Shown: positions 16,474 through 25,261, counted from the first letter of the stretch. The stretch is 36,744 nt of DNA from an uncultured Bacteriovoracaceae bacterium (GCA_938017795.1 CALIJZ010000001.1:1-36744), one strand, 5' to 3'. Notes: generated by a model from the letters alone, not told the origin. Made by a program: numbers and translations.

Positions 16474-17304
16474 TTGATCTTTTTTTAGCTCTGAACATCC
16501 AACAACTATCTCTCCTAATTTTTCTTTTAAATATAATGCAAGGTCGTAGCAATGTGACTCATCGGGCTGGTGCAGAATAAAATACACTTCTTTCATCCCA
16601 CGTGATTTCCATTTCAATAAGAGCTCACACCAATCATCTAATCTTCTATAGTCTGAATCATGAAGTGAATTCCCTACAAATCGAATCATTGTCCAGTTTC
16701 TTGCTAGTTCTAAATCAAAGAGGTCTCTTCGTCCTGCAACATCTAGTATAACTTTTGGAAAAGAAAAAGGAGTACCAATAAATTCTTTAGCTCTAAGTTC
16801 TGTTGCAAGCTTTAGGCCTTTGGGCATACGCGATAAGAAGCTCTCTAATTCATGTAAATAATCCGGAGTAAAAGTTTCAGGAAATTGAATAAAACTTAGA
16901 CCAAGTTTTTTCTTGAAGTGAACAATAGAACTTAGAAACTCACTAATAATAGAGTTCAGTGTAGAAAAACCTGTTCCATGCTGACTAACAGTTTTTATAA
17001 ACTTAGGGATAAACTTAAAATCTTCTCCAACTTTTAAAGACCATTTCGTAACTTGTTCGCTACTTGGAATAGAATAAAAGCTAGAATTTAACTCGATACA
17101 AGAAAAAAATTTAGAATAGACATTTAAATTATCTGCAACTGATCCAATAGGAAGTATTTTTCTAAGTAGTGCTTGATGAGAAAAGACAGGTGCTCCAATA
17201 TAGACTTTAAAATCACCAGCTCCCCAGTTTTTTAAATTTGATTCAGGCTCTTTTGGAAAACTAAAATCTACTTTTGCAAAGTGATCTATCTTACCAAACT
17301 CCAC
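16453..17304 (-). CDS. DUF72 (YecE-like) TIM-barrel protein
   Basis: A 283-residue protein of the DUF72/YecE family, whose biochemical role is not known to me. Family features include YIGAPVFSHQALLRKILP near the N-terminus, the FSCIELNSSFYSIPSSEQVTKW segment (about 67-88; in DUF72 this is the conserved E-N-TFY-P region), a central FIQFPETFTPDYL, and VILDVAGRRDL. The start is GTG at 17304 with GAAGG upstream, 2 nt after the YhaM-like gene, so the two are co-transcribed. It overlaps the tatD 3' end on the other strand. Confidence 0.75.
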   Translation of the reverse strand: MEFGKIDHFAKVDFSFPKEPESNLKNWGAGDFKVYIGAPVFSHQALLRKILPIGSVADNLNVYSKFFSCIELNSSFYSIPSSEQVTKWSLKVGEDFKFIPKFIKTVSQHGTGFSTLNSIISEFLSSIVHFKKKLGLSFIQFPETFTPDYLHELESFLSRMPKGLKLATELRAKEFIGTPFSFPKVILDVAGRRDLFDLELARNWTMIRFVGNSLHDSDYRRLDDWCELLLKWKSRGMKEVYFILHQPDESHCYDLALYLKEKLGEIVVGCSELKKDQLDFGIK

Positions 17305-17306
17305 AT

Positions 17307-18407
17307 TTAACCCTTCTTAAGATCTATATTTTCTAAGAGACTACCAAGGTTTTGCTTTAAATCTTTATCGACATACTTATTTTTTTTCTTATCTCCACCT
17401 TGAGACAATGAGCGACGCTGCGAAGCCTCATCATCACTTAACTCGCTTTCATAGTGAGGTAGTTCAGATTTAAAAATTATCCGATCCATATGTTTTATAA
17501 ATCCGGACCAATGCCCAGTATTTTGATCACTTCGAACAATCTCATCGATGGTGCCCATTTTAGAATCCATTAGATCAATTAGATGTAATAAATAGGCCTC
17601 TTTTGTCTGTGGGATCTTAGGTGAGCCAAACTCATAATGACCATGGTGAGAAAGAAGAATATGTTTTAAATGTAGTTTTGTATTTTGTGGAAAGTTTTTA
17701 ATTCGATAAGAAAATCTATCTAGAATCTCTAGTGCTTTTACAAGATGCCCTACCAACTTTCCTTCTTCGGTATAATCAACTGTCACTCCACTACTTAGTT
17801 CATAAACTTTACAAAGATCATGCATAATTGCACCGGCAACAACAAAGTTTTTATTACAATTATAATGAGCCGATAAACTCACCGCTAATTCAGTACATGA
17901 TAAAATATGTTCTAATAATCCAGATTGATAAGCATGGTGAATTGTTTTACCTGCTTGCCAAACTTTAAGCCGTCTTTTTATTTCCTGATCTGATAAAATA
18001 TTTTGAAGTAATAACTTTATATAGAAGTCATCGAGTCCATCAACGATTTTTTCTAGTTTTTGATACATCTCTTCAGGATCAAACGAAGAGCTATGAACGA
18101 AATCGCTTATTTGTACTTCACTTTTATTGACCCTCGTTATTTTTGAAACAATTAGTTGCTTTCTACCTTGATAAGCATTGACCTTGCCTTCAACCCTAGC
18201 AAAATCTCCTTTGGAGCAATTATTATTAATCTCTTCAGCATGATTCCAGGCTCGTCCTTCAATTTGTCCGCTAGAATCTGAAAATATAATATTTAAATAC
18301 TTCTTTCCATCTCTTGAGCTCATTAGTGAGCAATATTTAATTAGATACACCTCAGAAACTGAGCCTTTCACTTTTAAATCTTTAACAGATACCCTTGAAT
18401 CAGCCAT
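17307..18407 (-). CDS. yhaM: YhaM-type 3'-5' exoribonuclease (OB-fold plus HD domain)
   Basis: A 366-residue protein with an N-terminal OB-fold nucleic-acid-binding domain (residues 10-95; YLNIIFSDSSGQIEGRAW) and an HD phosphohydrolase domain (about 160-310). HD-type metal ligands are visible: HHAYQSGLLEH, AGAIMHDLCKVYEL and LSHHGHYEFGSPK. This is the arrangement of YhaM from Gram-positive bacteria, an RNA and single-stranded DNA 3'-5' exonuclease. The lysine-rich C-terminal 50 residues look disordered. AAGGTGAG precedes the ATG. It heads a two-gene minus-strand unit with the DUF72 gene and is divergent from gap. Confidence 0.75.
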   Translation of the reverse strand: MADSRVSVKDLKVKGSVSEVYLIKYCSLMSSRDGKKYLNIIFSDSSGQIEGRAWNHAEEINNNCSKGDFARVEGKVNAYQGRKQLIVSKITRVNKSEVQISDFVHSSSFDPEEMYQKLEKIVDGLDDFYIKLLLQNILSDQEIKRRLKVWQAGKTIHHAYQSGLLEHILSCTELAVSLSAHYNCNKNFVVAGAIMHDLCKVYELSSGVTVDYTEEGKLVGHLVKALEILDRFSYRIKNFPQNTKLHLKHILLSHHGHYEFGSPKIPQTKEAYLLHLIDLMDSKMGTIDEIVRSDQNTGHWSGFIKHMDRIIFKSELPHYESELSDDEASQRRSLSQGGDKKKNKYVDKDLKQNLGSLLENIDLKKG

Positions 18408-18524
18408 TTACTCACCTTTAATCTCTATAATATTCTTCTAGATAATAAATGAGAGCTACCCAAGAGGCCACAAATATGGCATTTTAGGAATAATTTTAAA
18501 CACATATATAGGAATGAATTAGTT

Positions 18525-19541
18525 ATGAAGAAACTCAGAGTCGCTATCAATGGTATGGGACGTATCGGACGATCTCTTATAAGAGAATATTACAAAAGAC
18601 CAGATGCGTTTAATTTTGAAATTGTTGCTATTAACAATCCAGGTGAAATTGAAACGTATTATCATTTATTAAAATATGATTCAGTTCATGGAACATTTAA
18701 ACACACTTTAAAATCGCAAAAAGATGCTTTTTATGTAAATGATCATAAAATTTCTTTTTACTCACTTAAAGATCCATCTAAGATCCCTTGGGAAAAAGAT
18801 GTTGATATTGTTTTTGATTCCACCGGAGTTTTTAGAGATAAGGATAGTTTATCTCAACACCTCAGAGGTGATATAAAAAAAGTAATACTTTGTGCTCCTG
18901 GAAAAAATATGGATGGGACATTTGTTTACGGTATTAATCACACTGATTTTAATCCAGAAAAAGATCACATTGTATCAAATGCAAGTTGTACAACAAATTG
19001 TCTTTCTCCATTAGTTAAGATTTTAAATGATGAATATGGAATCGTTGATGCTTTCATGACGACAATTCATGCTTACACTAGTGACCAAAACCTTTTAGAT
19101 AACTCCCACAAAGATTTACGAAGAGCCAGAGCTGCTTCAATCTCTATGATCCCAACAACGACTGGTGCTGCTATTGCAACAACTCAAGTTATCCCAGAAT
19201 TGGCTGGTAAACTAAATGGTTATGCTATCAGAGTTCCAACCGCAGATGTTTCTATGGTTGATCTAACTGTGACTTTAAAAACAGAAGTCACTAAAGAGAA
19301 GATCAATAATTTATTTTCTCAAAAAAGCCAAAATGAATATAAAGAAGTTCTTGGCTATACAGATGAGCCTCTAGTTTCTATCGATTTCACTGGAAGGCCT
19401 GAGTCTTCGATCCTTGACTCTGGATTAACGATGGCCAATAAAAATACGGCAAAAATAGTTTCTTGGTATGATAATGAAATCGGTTTTTCTAATCGAGTTT
19501 TAGATCTTGCAAATTATATAGGCGGGAAAACTTGGGGTTAA
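18525..19541 (+). CDS. gap: Glyceraldehyde-3-phosphate dehydrogenase, type I
   Basis: A 338-residue enzyme that oxidises and phosphorylates glyceraldehyde 3-phosphate with reduction of NAD(P). The Rossmann motif INGMGRIGRS (8-17), the catalytic cysteine C155 in SNASCTTNC, the TTIHAYTSDQ histidine motif and SWYDNEIGFSNRV at the C-terminus are all intact. In the coenzyme loop the residue after beta-2 is Asn (AINNPG, 35-40), where NAD-specific enzymes have Asp, so use of NADP cannot be excluded. AGGAA precedes the ATG by 10-12 nt. First gene of a gap-pgk-tpiA run. Confidence 0.92.
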   Translation: MKKLRVAINGMGRIGRSLIREYYKRPDAFNFEIVAINNPGEIETYYHLLKYDSVHGTFKHTLKSQKDAFYVNDHKISFYSLKDPSKIPWEKDVDIVFDSTGVFRDKDSLSQHLRGDIKKVILCAPGKNMDGTFVYGINHTDFNPEKDHIVSNASCTTNCLSPLVKILNDEYGIVDAFMTTIHAYTSDQNLLDNSHKDLRRARAASISMIPTTTGAAIATTQVIPELAGKLNGYAIRVPTADVSMVDLTVTLKTEVTKEKINNLFSQKSQNEYKEVLGYTDEPLVSIDFTGRPESSILDSGLTMANKNTAKIVSWYDNEIGFSNRVLDLANYIGGKTWG

Positions 19542-20713
19542 AAAGTTTTATAGATACAGATTTAGAAAATAAAAAAGTTCTTGTTCGCTTTGATTTCAAT
19601 GTTCCCATTAAAAACAAAGTTATTACTGATAGTTCAAGAATTGACCTTGCCCTTCCAACAATAAAATTATTATTAGAAAAAAAAGTTTCTAAACTTGTAA
19701 TGATGAGCCATCTTGGTCGACCTCAGGGTCAAAATCATCCTGAACTAAGTTTAGAGCCTATTGCTCATTATATTGCTGAAAAGCTTGGCATTGAAGTTTA
19801 TCTTTCTGAGTCAGCAACTGATTCAGGAATTAAAACTCTTTTAAATTTAGGTCATATTAAAATTATTATGTTGGAAAATCTTCGATTTCATCCTGAGGAA
19901 ACTCAAGGTGATAATGAATTTGCTAAGATTTTAGCTGAATATGGAGATATTTATATTAATGATGCTTTTGGAGTTTGCCATCGAAAGCATACCTCTGTTT
20001 ATCAATTACCTGGCTTATATCCAAAGCAATCAACTTTTGCGGGTCCTCTGATTAATAAAGAGTTATCGGCACTTACAAAATTAATTGAAAAACCAGCTAA
20101 ACCATTTGTTTGTGTTATTGGTGGAGCAAAAGTAAAAGATAAAATAAAAACCCTAGAGAAACTTCTTATCAAAGCTGACAAAATCTTAATTGGTGGAGCA
20201 ATGGCTTATCCCTTTTTAAAAGCTCAAGGCCAAGAAGTAGGAAATTCACTTTGCTCTGATGAAGATGTTTCAATTGCAAAAACCTTACTCTCTAGAGATA
20301 AAGGCTCAAAAATTCACTTACCTATTGATCATATTATAGCTAGTAATCCAAACTCTAAACCAAGTATTCAAGATGATAAAAAAATACCTCTAGAGCAAAG
20401 TGGATTTGATATTGGTCCAAAAACTCAGAAACATTATCAAGAGTTCTTATCAAGTGCTAAAACAATTTTTTGGAATGGTCCTATGGGGTTATTTGAAACT
20501 GATAATTTTTCTCATGGAACGTTTTTTATTGCTGAAGCAATTTCAAAAACAGACGCATTTAGTGTTGTAGGTGGAGGCGATTCAGTATCTGCTGTTAACA
20601 AGTCTGGCTTCTCAAAAGATATTTCTCACGTTTCAACTGGCGGAGGAGCAAGCTTAGAATTTATTGAAAAAGGAAATCTTCCTGCAATCCAAATTTTAAA
20701 GTATACTCACTAA
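19532..20713 (+). CDS. pgk: Phosphoglycerate kinase
   Basis: A 393-residue monomeric kinase making ATP from 1,3-bisphosphoglycerate. Signatures: VRFDFNVP (about 18-25), the MSHLGRPQG substrate loop (about 58-66), LRFHPEET, NDAFGVCHRKH, the GGAKVKDK hinge region, and the nucleotide site VGGGDSVSA plus STGGGASLEF near the C-terminus. The only start that gives the full N-terminal strand is TTG at 19532, which overlaps the gap stop by 10 nt with GGCGGG as a ribosome binding site. This overlap implies coupled translation of the two glycolytic enzymes. Confidence 0.92.
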   Translation: MGLKSFIDTDLENKKVLVRFDFNVPIKNKVITDSSRIDLALPTIKLLLEKKVSKLVMMSHLGRPQGQNHPELSLEPIAHYIAEKLGIEVYLSESATDSGIKTLLNLGHIKIIMLENLRFHPEETQGDNEFAKILAEYGDIYINDAFGVCHRKHTSVYQLPGLYPKQSTFAGPLINKELSALTKLIEKPAKPFVCVIGGAKVKDKIKTLEKLLIKADKILIGGAMAYPFLKAQGQEVGNSLCSDEDVSIAKTLLSRDKGSKIHLPIDHIIASNPNSKPSIQDDKKIPLEQSGFDIGPKTQKHYQEFLSSAKTIFWNGPMGLFETDNFSHGTFFIAEAISKTDAFSVVGGGDSVSAVNKSGFSKDISHVSTGGGASLEFIEKGNLPAIQILKYTH

Positions 20714-20715
20714 AT

Positions 20716-21432
20716 ATGAAAAAATATTGTCTTGGAAATTGGAAAATGAATCAGAGTCTTGATGAAGTGAAATCTTTTTGTAAAGAATTTCAACATGAAT
20801 CAAATGAGCTCTATGTTGGAGTAGCTCCTCAAGCAGTTCACATCCCTTATTTGATAGATAATTGCTCAATGAATATTGGTTCTCAAAATTGCTCAGAACA
20901 CATCAAAGGTGCTTTTACTGGAGAACTTGGACCTAGTTTTCTCAAGGAACTAGGAGTTAGTTTTAGTCTCATCGGTCATTCTGAACGAAGAAGCTTATTT
21001 AAAGAAACAACTCACACTTGTATTAAAAAAATTGAAAATGCACACTTAAACGATCTTTTGGCCGTTTATTGTATTGGAGAAACTCTCCAGGAATTTGAAG
21101 CCGCCAAAACAAAAGACGTTTTAAAGACTCAACTCTTACCTCTTTTAGACAATGACTTTTCAAATAATAAGGAAAAGATTGTAATTGCTTATGAACCAGT
21201 CTGGGCGATTGGAACAGGTAAAGTGCCTACTCTGGAGATAATTTCAGAGGTCACCAGCTTCATTCATGAAACATGCCTCCAACATAAACAAGACTATAGT
21301 GTACTCTATGGTGGAAGCGTAAAGCCCACTAATGTAAAAGATATTAGCCAAATTGATACAGTCCAAGGTGTTTTAGTTGGCGGTGCAAGCTTAAAAGCTG
21401 ATAGTTTCATGAGTCTTTGTTCAGCATTTTAA
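20716..21432 (+). CDS. tpiA: Triosephosphate isomerase
   Basis: A 238-residue TIM barrel, about ten residues shorter than usual. Catalytic residues are in place: Lys in GNWKMN (7-12), His in IGHSERR (about 91-97), and Glu in AYEPVWAIGTGKV (about 154-166). The phosphate-binding GGSV (about 194-197) and LVGGASL are present. It interconverts dihydroxyacetone phosphate and glyceraldehyde 3-phosphate, completing the gap-pgk-tpiA unit, and starts 2 nt after pgk. Confidence 0.92.
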   Translation: MKKYCLGNWKMNQSLDEVKSFCKEFQHESNELYVGVAPQAVHIPYLIDNCSMNIGSQNCSEHIKGAFTGELGPSFLKELGVSFSLIGHSERRSLFKETTHTCIKKIENAHLNDLLAVYCIGETLQEFEAAKTKDVLKTQLLPLLDNDFSNNKEKIVIAYEPVWAIGTGKVPTLEIISEVTSFIHETCLQHKQDYSVLYGGSVKPTNVKDISQIDTVQGVLVGGASLKADSFMSLCSAF

Positions 21433-21514
21433 ACTGAAAAAACGCACCGGGTCATGCCCTTGCTTATTGCTCACAACAACTCTTACGTAGACATCTTGAG
21501 TGCTTCTTAGTATT

Positions 21515-21520
21515 TATAAT
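21515..21520 (+). promoter_or_regulatory. Candidate -10 box before secG
   Basis: A perfect TATAAT lies in the 113-bp tpiA-secG gap, 26 nt before the secG ATG, with TAAGGAT at 21534-21540 as ribosome binding site. The -35 region is poor. The gap otherwise holds no clear structure. Confidence 0.35.
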
Positions 21521-21545
21521 CTCAAACATTTATTAAGGATTTTCG

Positions 21546-22121
21546 ATGATAACCGGACTAATTGTATTTCACGTGATTTTATGTATCTTCTTATGCCTTT
21601 TGGTTCTTTTACAATTTGGTAAAGGTGCTGAAGCTGGAGCCATGATGGGTACTGGTGGTGCCTCTCAAAATATTTTCACAACTTCTAATAGAGGAAACTT
21701 TTTTACAAAATTAACGGCTTTAATGTCTTTTGGTTTTGTTGTTACTTCATTGGCCTTAAGTCTTATGATGTCTAAATCTAAAACAGGTTCTGTTCTTGAT
21801 GGAGATGCTCCTGTAGCTCCAGTCTTAAATAGAGATGCTGATACTACTGAAACTAAGTCTATGCTAGATAAGGCAAAAGATGCTGCAGCTGGTGCAAGTG
21901 AAGCAGTTACAAATACTGTTGAAAAATCTGTTGATGCTGTAAAAGATTCGGCTAACTCAGCAACAGAAGCTGTATCCTCTGGTGCTGAGAGCGTTACTAA
22001 TACTGTAAAAGATGCTGCCAATACTGCTAAGGAAGCTGTAACTACTGGTGCAGAAAAAGCTAGTGACGCTGTAAAAGATGCAGCTGGTTCAGCTAAAGAA
22101 GCTGTTACTCCTCAACAATAA
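21546..22121 (+). CDS. secG: SecG preprotein translocase subunit with long Ala-rich tail
   Basis: The first 77 residues are a normal SecG: helix 1 (residues 3-24, VFHVILCIFLCLLVLLQ), the GKGAEAGAMMGTGGA loop (26-40), the NRGNFFTKLTA segment and helix 2 (about 56-75). SecG assists SecYE/SecA during protein export through the inner membrane. After an acidic linker, residues 108-189 add an Ala/Lys/Val-rich repetitive helix (units like KDAANTAKEAVTTGAEKAS) resembling LEA or apolipoprotein-like amphipathic repeats. By SecG topology this tail should face the periplasm. The usual family length is 75-120 residues. The tpiA-secG order is common in bacteria. Confidence 0.88.
   Translation: MITGLIVFHVILCIFLCLLVLLQFGKGAEAGAMMGTGGASQNIFTTSNRGNFFTKLTALMSFGFVVTSLALSLMMSKSKTGSVLDGDAPVAPVLNRDADTTETKSMLDKAKDAAAGASEAVTNTVEKSVDAVKDSANSATEAVSSGAESVTNTVKDAANTAKEAVTTGAEKASDAVKDAAGSAKEAVTPQQ
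21867..22112 (+). repeat. Ala/Lys/Val repeat region in the secG tail
   Basis: Residues 108-189 consist of degenerate 11-residue and longer units. VTNTV (121-125 and 150-154), DAVKD (130-134 and 174-178) and KEAVT (162-166 and 184-188) each recur, and the DNA repeats in parallel. The pattern predicts a continuous amphipathic helix. Confidence 0.75.
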
Positions 22122-22129
22122 AAACTAAT

Positions 22130-23266
22130 ATGTTTTCTGAATCGCAACTTCAGTTAATTCAATATGAATTTTCAGATATATCTTCGGTATATCTCAATAC
22201 TGCATATTTTGGGCCTATTCCAAAAAGAACTCAAAAAATTATAGAACTAGCGACCAAGCGAGCAGCGGATCCTTCTTTTTACTCCATGGAAGAATGGTTA
22301 TCTATCCCAGACCAGACTAGAGAATCAATAGCAAAATTATTAGGATGCCTTCCAAAAAATATAATGCACTCAACTTCCACCGGAGACATTATTGCTCTTA
22401 TAGGAAGAAGTTTAAATAGAGGAAAAAAAGAACGAGTGGCCCTTATTGATGAAGAATACCCATCAAATGTATTACCTTGGATGTTTTTAAAAGATAAATC
22501 AAAAGTAACTTTAGATGTTTTACCAAAAACACCTGTAATGGATATAAAATATCTTGAGAAATACCTTAATAAAGATACAACGATATTAAATATTTCATAT
22601 ATTTCTTTTAAAAGTGGACGAAAAATTAATCTTTTGGAGATTGGACCATATTTAAAAAGTAAAAATATTATACTTATCTTGGATGCTACTCAGGCATTTG
22701 GTTCGCTTGGAATCTCAGAAAAAGAATTAAGCTATGTAGATGCTTTTGTTTGTTCAACTTACAAGTGGCTACTGTCGCCTTATGGGCATTCATTTGCCTA
22801 TTTATCAGATGACTTTCTTACTAATCTAGAATCAGAAAAAATTAGCTGGATCAACTCTGATTCATTTGTGAATTGCCAAGAGTTAACAAAGTATTCAACG
22901 AAACTTATTACTGGGGCTGTAAGATTTGATCGTGGGCAATCCCCCAATATGTTAAATATGCGTGGAGTGTTATCCTCTATCACATTACTAAGCGAATTAG
23001 GATTAGATAATATTGAAGCTTATAATAAGTCTTTAGTTGATCACTTTTGTGATAAATTTGACTCAAAAAACTTCACTCTAGAAGTTCCAAGAGAATGTCT
23101 TGCCAATATTATTTCACTCAAGTCACAATCGGGTGACTTAAAAGACGTTATTAAAAGACTCACTGACAATAATATAGATGTTAGTGTTCGCGAAGGGAGC
23201 TTAAGAATTTCACTTCACTTTTTTAACACCATCAAACAAGTCGAGTTACTTTTAGAGACTTTATAG
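22130..23266 (+). CDS. Class V aminotransferase family protein
   Basis: A 378-residue PLP-dependent protein of the NifS/isopenicillin-N-epimerase superfamily. The N-terminal YLNTAYFGPIPKRTQ (about 20-34), the STSTGDIIALIGRSL segment (about 80-94), LILDATQAFGSLG (about 183-195, with the PLP-pairing Asp) and CSTYKWLLSPYG with its Schiff-base Lys (about 209-220) are visible. No active-site Cys loop of cysteine desulfurases is apparent, so sulfur transfer is unlikely; the substrate is unknown. It starts 8 nt after secG and lacks a strong ribosome binding site. Confidence 0.75.
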   Translation: MFSESQLQLIQYEFSDISSVYLNTAYFGPIPKRTQKIIELATKRAADPSFYSMEEWLSIPDQTRESIAKLLGCLPKNIMHSTSTGDIIALIGRSLNRGKKERVALIDEEYPSNVLPWMFLKDKSKVTLDVLPKTPVMDIKYLEKYLNKDTTILNISYISFKSGRKINLLEIGPYLKSKNIILILDATQAFGSLGISEKELSYVDAFVCSTYKWLLSPYGHSFAYLSDDFLTNLESEKISWINSDSFVNCQELTKYSTKLITGAVRFDRGQSPNMLNMRGVLSSITLLSELGLDNIEAYNKSLVDHFCDKFDSKNFTLEVPRECLANIISLKSQSGDLKDVIKRLTDNNIDVSVREGSLRISLHFFNTIKQVELLLETL

Positions 23267-23312
23267 ATTTTTTTAATCTAAAACATATTGATTTTTTTTA
23301 AAGGAGAAAATT

Positions 23313-24194
23313 ATGATTAACACAGCCCAAGCTCAGGACGTTGCTGCCGCCGCTTCTGATACAGTAGCAAATGTTGCTGGTCCCCTTGCATCTTTAATGG
23401 AAAATGGAATGAAGTTCATCTGGGACTTTGGACCAAAAATCGTCGGAGCCATCGTTGTATGGATCATTGGTAAATTTATCATCAACAAAGTGGTAGGTTT
23501 CGTTGGAAAAAGGATCGACAACTCTAAAGTTGATGCGACTCTTGCTCCATTTATCAAAAATACTATTAGATTTTCTTGTATGGCATTACTTGCTATCACA
23601 ACAATCGGAATCTTAGGAGTTCAAACAGCTTCTTTTGCAGGTATTTTAGCTGCTTCAACATTAGCTATCGGTATGGCTTTCCAAGGTTCATTAGGCAACC
23701 TTGCTGGTGGTGTTTTACTTTTAGTTTTTAGACCATTTGATGTTGGTGATGTTATTAAAGCTCAAGGTTTTGAAGGTGAAGTACAAGATTTACTTTTGTT
23801 TGTTACAAAATTAAAAACTCTAGATAATAGAGTTATCTATATTCCAAATGGAGCTTTATCTAGTGGTCCAATTGAGAACTACTCTAGAGAAGAGTGGCGA
23901 AGAGTTGATATGGACTTTAAAGTCGGTGCAGGTCAAGATGTTGATGCTGCAAGAAAAGCAATGCTTGCTGCACTTAATGGTGTAAAGGGTGTTACGAGTT
24001 CTCCTGCTGCTCAAGTAGCTGTTACAGGTTTAACTGAATACGCAACACAACTTCAAGCAAGACCTTTTTGTAAGCCAGCCGATTACTATAATGTTTGGGT
24101 TGATTGCCAAGAAGCAGTTAAGAAAGCATTAGTATCTAATAATATTCAAGGGCCAGTACCTAGCCAGAATTTATTCATGCATAATACAAAGTAA
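23313..24194 (+). CDS. MscS-family mechanosensitive channel, first copy
   Basis: A 293-residue MscS-type channel with membrane helices at about 33-60 and 84-108 and the pore helix at about 110-142 (LAASTLAIGMAFQGSLGNLAGG). The beta domain follows (FRPFDVGDVIKAQGFEG), then the alpha/beta cytoplasmic cage. Such channels open under membrane tension to release solutes after osmotic downshift. AAAGGAG lies before the ATG. The extra N-terminal 30 residues (AQAQDVAAAASDTVANVAG) are Ala-rich and not cleaved by any obvious signal. Followed by a good terminator hairpin and then a paralogue. Confidence 0.9.
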   Translation: MINTAQAQDVAAAASDTVANVAGPLASLMENGMKFIWDFGPKIVGAIVVWIIGKFIINKVVGFVGKRIDNSKVDATLAPFIKNTIRFSCMALLAITTIGILGVQTASFAGILAASTLAIGMAFQGSLGNLAGGVLLLVFRPFDVGDVIKAQGFEGEVQDLLLFVTKLKTLDNRVIYIPNGALSSGPIENYSREEWRRVDMDFKVGAGQDVDAARKAMLAALNGVKGVTSSPAAQVAVTGLTEYATQLQARPFCKPADYYNVWVDCQEAVKKALVSNNIQGPVPSQNLFMHNTK

Positions 24195-24202
24195 GCTAAT
24201 AT

Positions 24203-24240
24203 GAAGCCGATCATCATGGTCGGCTTCTTTCTTTTTCTCT
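24203..24240 (+). terminator. Rho-independent terminator between the two mscS genes
   Basis: GAAGCCGA (24203-24210) pairs with TCGGCTTC (24220-24227), 8 bp perfect with a 9-nt loop, followed by the T-rich tract TTTCTTTTTCTCT. Confidence 0.85.
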
Positions 24241-24284
24241 ACTAGCCACATATCATTCATTATTACATTTTCAAGGAGAGAAAA

Positions 24285-25121
24285 ATGGAAAGCCTCAATA
24301 TAGATCACTATATTAAACTTATAACAGAAATGGCGATTCAATATGTTCCAAAAATTGCAGGAGCAATTGTTGTATGGATGATTGGTAGTTGGATTATTAA
24401 AAGAATCACAAACTTTGCAGGCAAAAGGTTTCAAGCTTCAAAAAATATTGATGACACGCTCGCTCCATTTTTTACCAATATGCTTGGTACATGTTTAAAA
24501 GTATTACTAGCTTTAACCGCTGTAGGAATTTTAGGAGTTGAAACAACTTCTTTTGCAGCCATTATTGCTGCAGCTGGTTTAGCTGTCGGTATGGCATTAC
24601 AAGGATCTTTAGGTAACTTTGCTGGAGGAGTATTATTATTAATCTTTAGACCATTTAACGTTGGTGATTACATCAAAGCTCAAGACCAAGAAGGTGTTGT
24701 AGAAAAAATTCAACTTTTTGTAACGGTTTTAAGAACTTTGGATAATAGAATTGTTTATTTACCAAATGGCCCTTTAGCTGGAGGAGCGATGGAGAATCTG
24801 ACAGAAGCTGAAATGAGAAGAGTCGATATGACTTTTGGAATTGGCTATAGCGATGACATCGATGAAGCAAGATCAGCTTTTAAAGAAGTACTAGCAAATA
24901 TCCCTGAAGTACTACAGAGTCCTGCTCCAGATATTATTGTTACCGAGCTAGCTGATAGTGCAGTTAATTTTTCAGTAAGACCATGGTGCAAGCCAGAACA
25001 TTATTGGAAAGTTTATGGAGATGCTCACGAGGCAGTTAAAAAGACTCTTGATAAAAAAGGGATTTCAATTCCATTCCCTCAGCAAGATCTACATATGCAC
25101 CAAATTGTAGCAAAATCTTAA
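24285..25121 (+). CDS. MscS-family mechanosensitive channel, second copy
   Basis: A 278-residue paralogue of the preceding channel; the two align through the whole MscS core (AAAGLAVGMALQGSLGNFAGG; FRPFNVGDYIKAQDQEG; LPNGPLAGGAMENL). It lacks the Ala-rich N-terminal extension of the first copy. A strong ribosome binding site (AAGGAGAG) is present. Two hairpins isolate it from its neighbours, so the two channels can be regulated separately. In this family tandem copies can differ in tension threshold or ion preference; the sequence does not show which. Confidence 0.9.
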   Translation: MESLNIDHYIKLITEMAIQYVPKIAGAIVVWMIGSWIIKRITNFAGKRFQASKNIDDTLAPFFTNMLGTCLKVLLALTAVGILGVETTSFAAIIAAAGLAVGMALQGSLGNFAGGVLLLIFRPFNVGDYIKAQDQEGVVEKIQLFVTVLRTLDNRIVYLPNGPLAGGAMENLTEAEMRRVDMTFGIGYSDDIDEARSAFKEVLANIPEVLQSPAPDIIVTELADSAVNFSVRPWCKPEHYWKVYGDAHEAVKKTLDKKGISIPFPQQDLHMHQIVAKS

Positions 25122-25142
25122 TTTTTCCAACTCTACAAGCAA

Positions 25143-25170
25143 GAGAAGTGTCGGACTATTGGCACTTCTC
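25143..25170 (+). terminator. Hairpin after the second mscS gene
   Basis: GAGAAGTG (25143-25150) and CACTTCTC (25163-25170) form an 8-bp perfect stem with a 12-nt loop, 22 nt after the stop codon. The tail (GTTTACTGTC) is T-poor, so termination may be partial. Confidence 0.6.
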
Positions 25171-25210
25171 GTTTACTGTCTAATAAAAGTCTAGAAATAT
25201 AAGAAAATTC

Positions 25211-25238
25211 TTGATTCAATTTTCTTAGACAATAAATT
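25211..25238 (+). promoter_or_regulatory. Candidate promoter of aqpZ
   Basis: TTGATT (25211-25216) and TAAATT (25233-25238) with a 16-bp spacer lie just before AAGGAGGA and the aqpZ ATG at 25262. Confidence 0.4.
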
Positions 25239-25261
25239 TTCTTAATTCATAAGGAGGAATT

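Noticed and set aside
21443-21470. Terminator hairpin between tpiA and secG
   Set aside because: GCA-CC-GGG and CCC-T-TGC can pair only with bulges, and there is no T-run after it.
23264-23285. Inverted repeat TAGATT-N5-AATCTA after the aminotransferase gene
   Set aside because: Only 6 bp of AT-rich stem, overlapping the stop codon, no T-tail of note; too weak to call a terminator.
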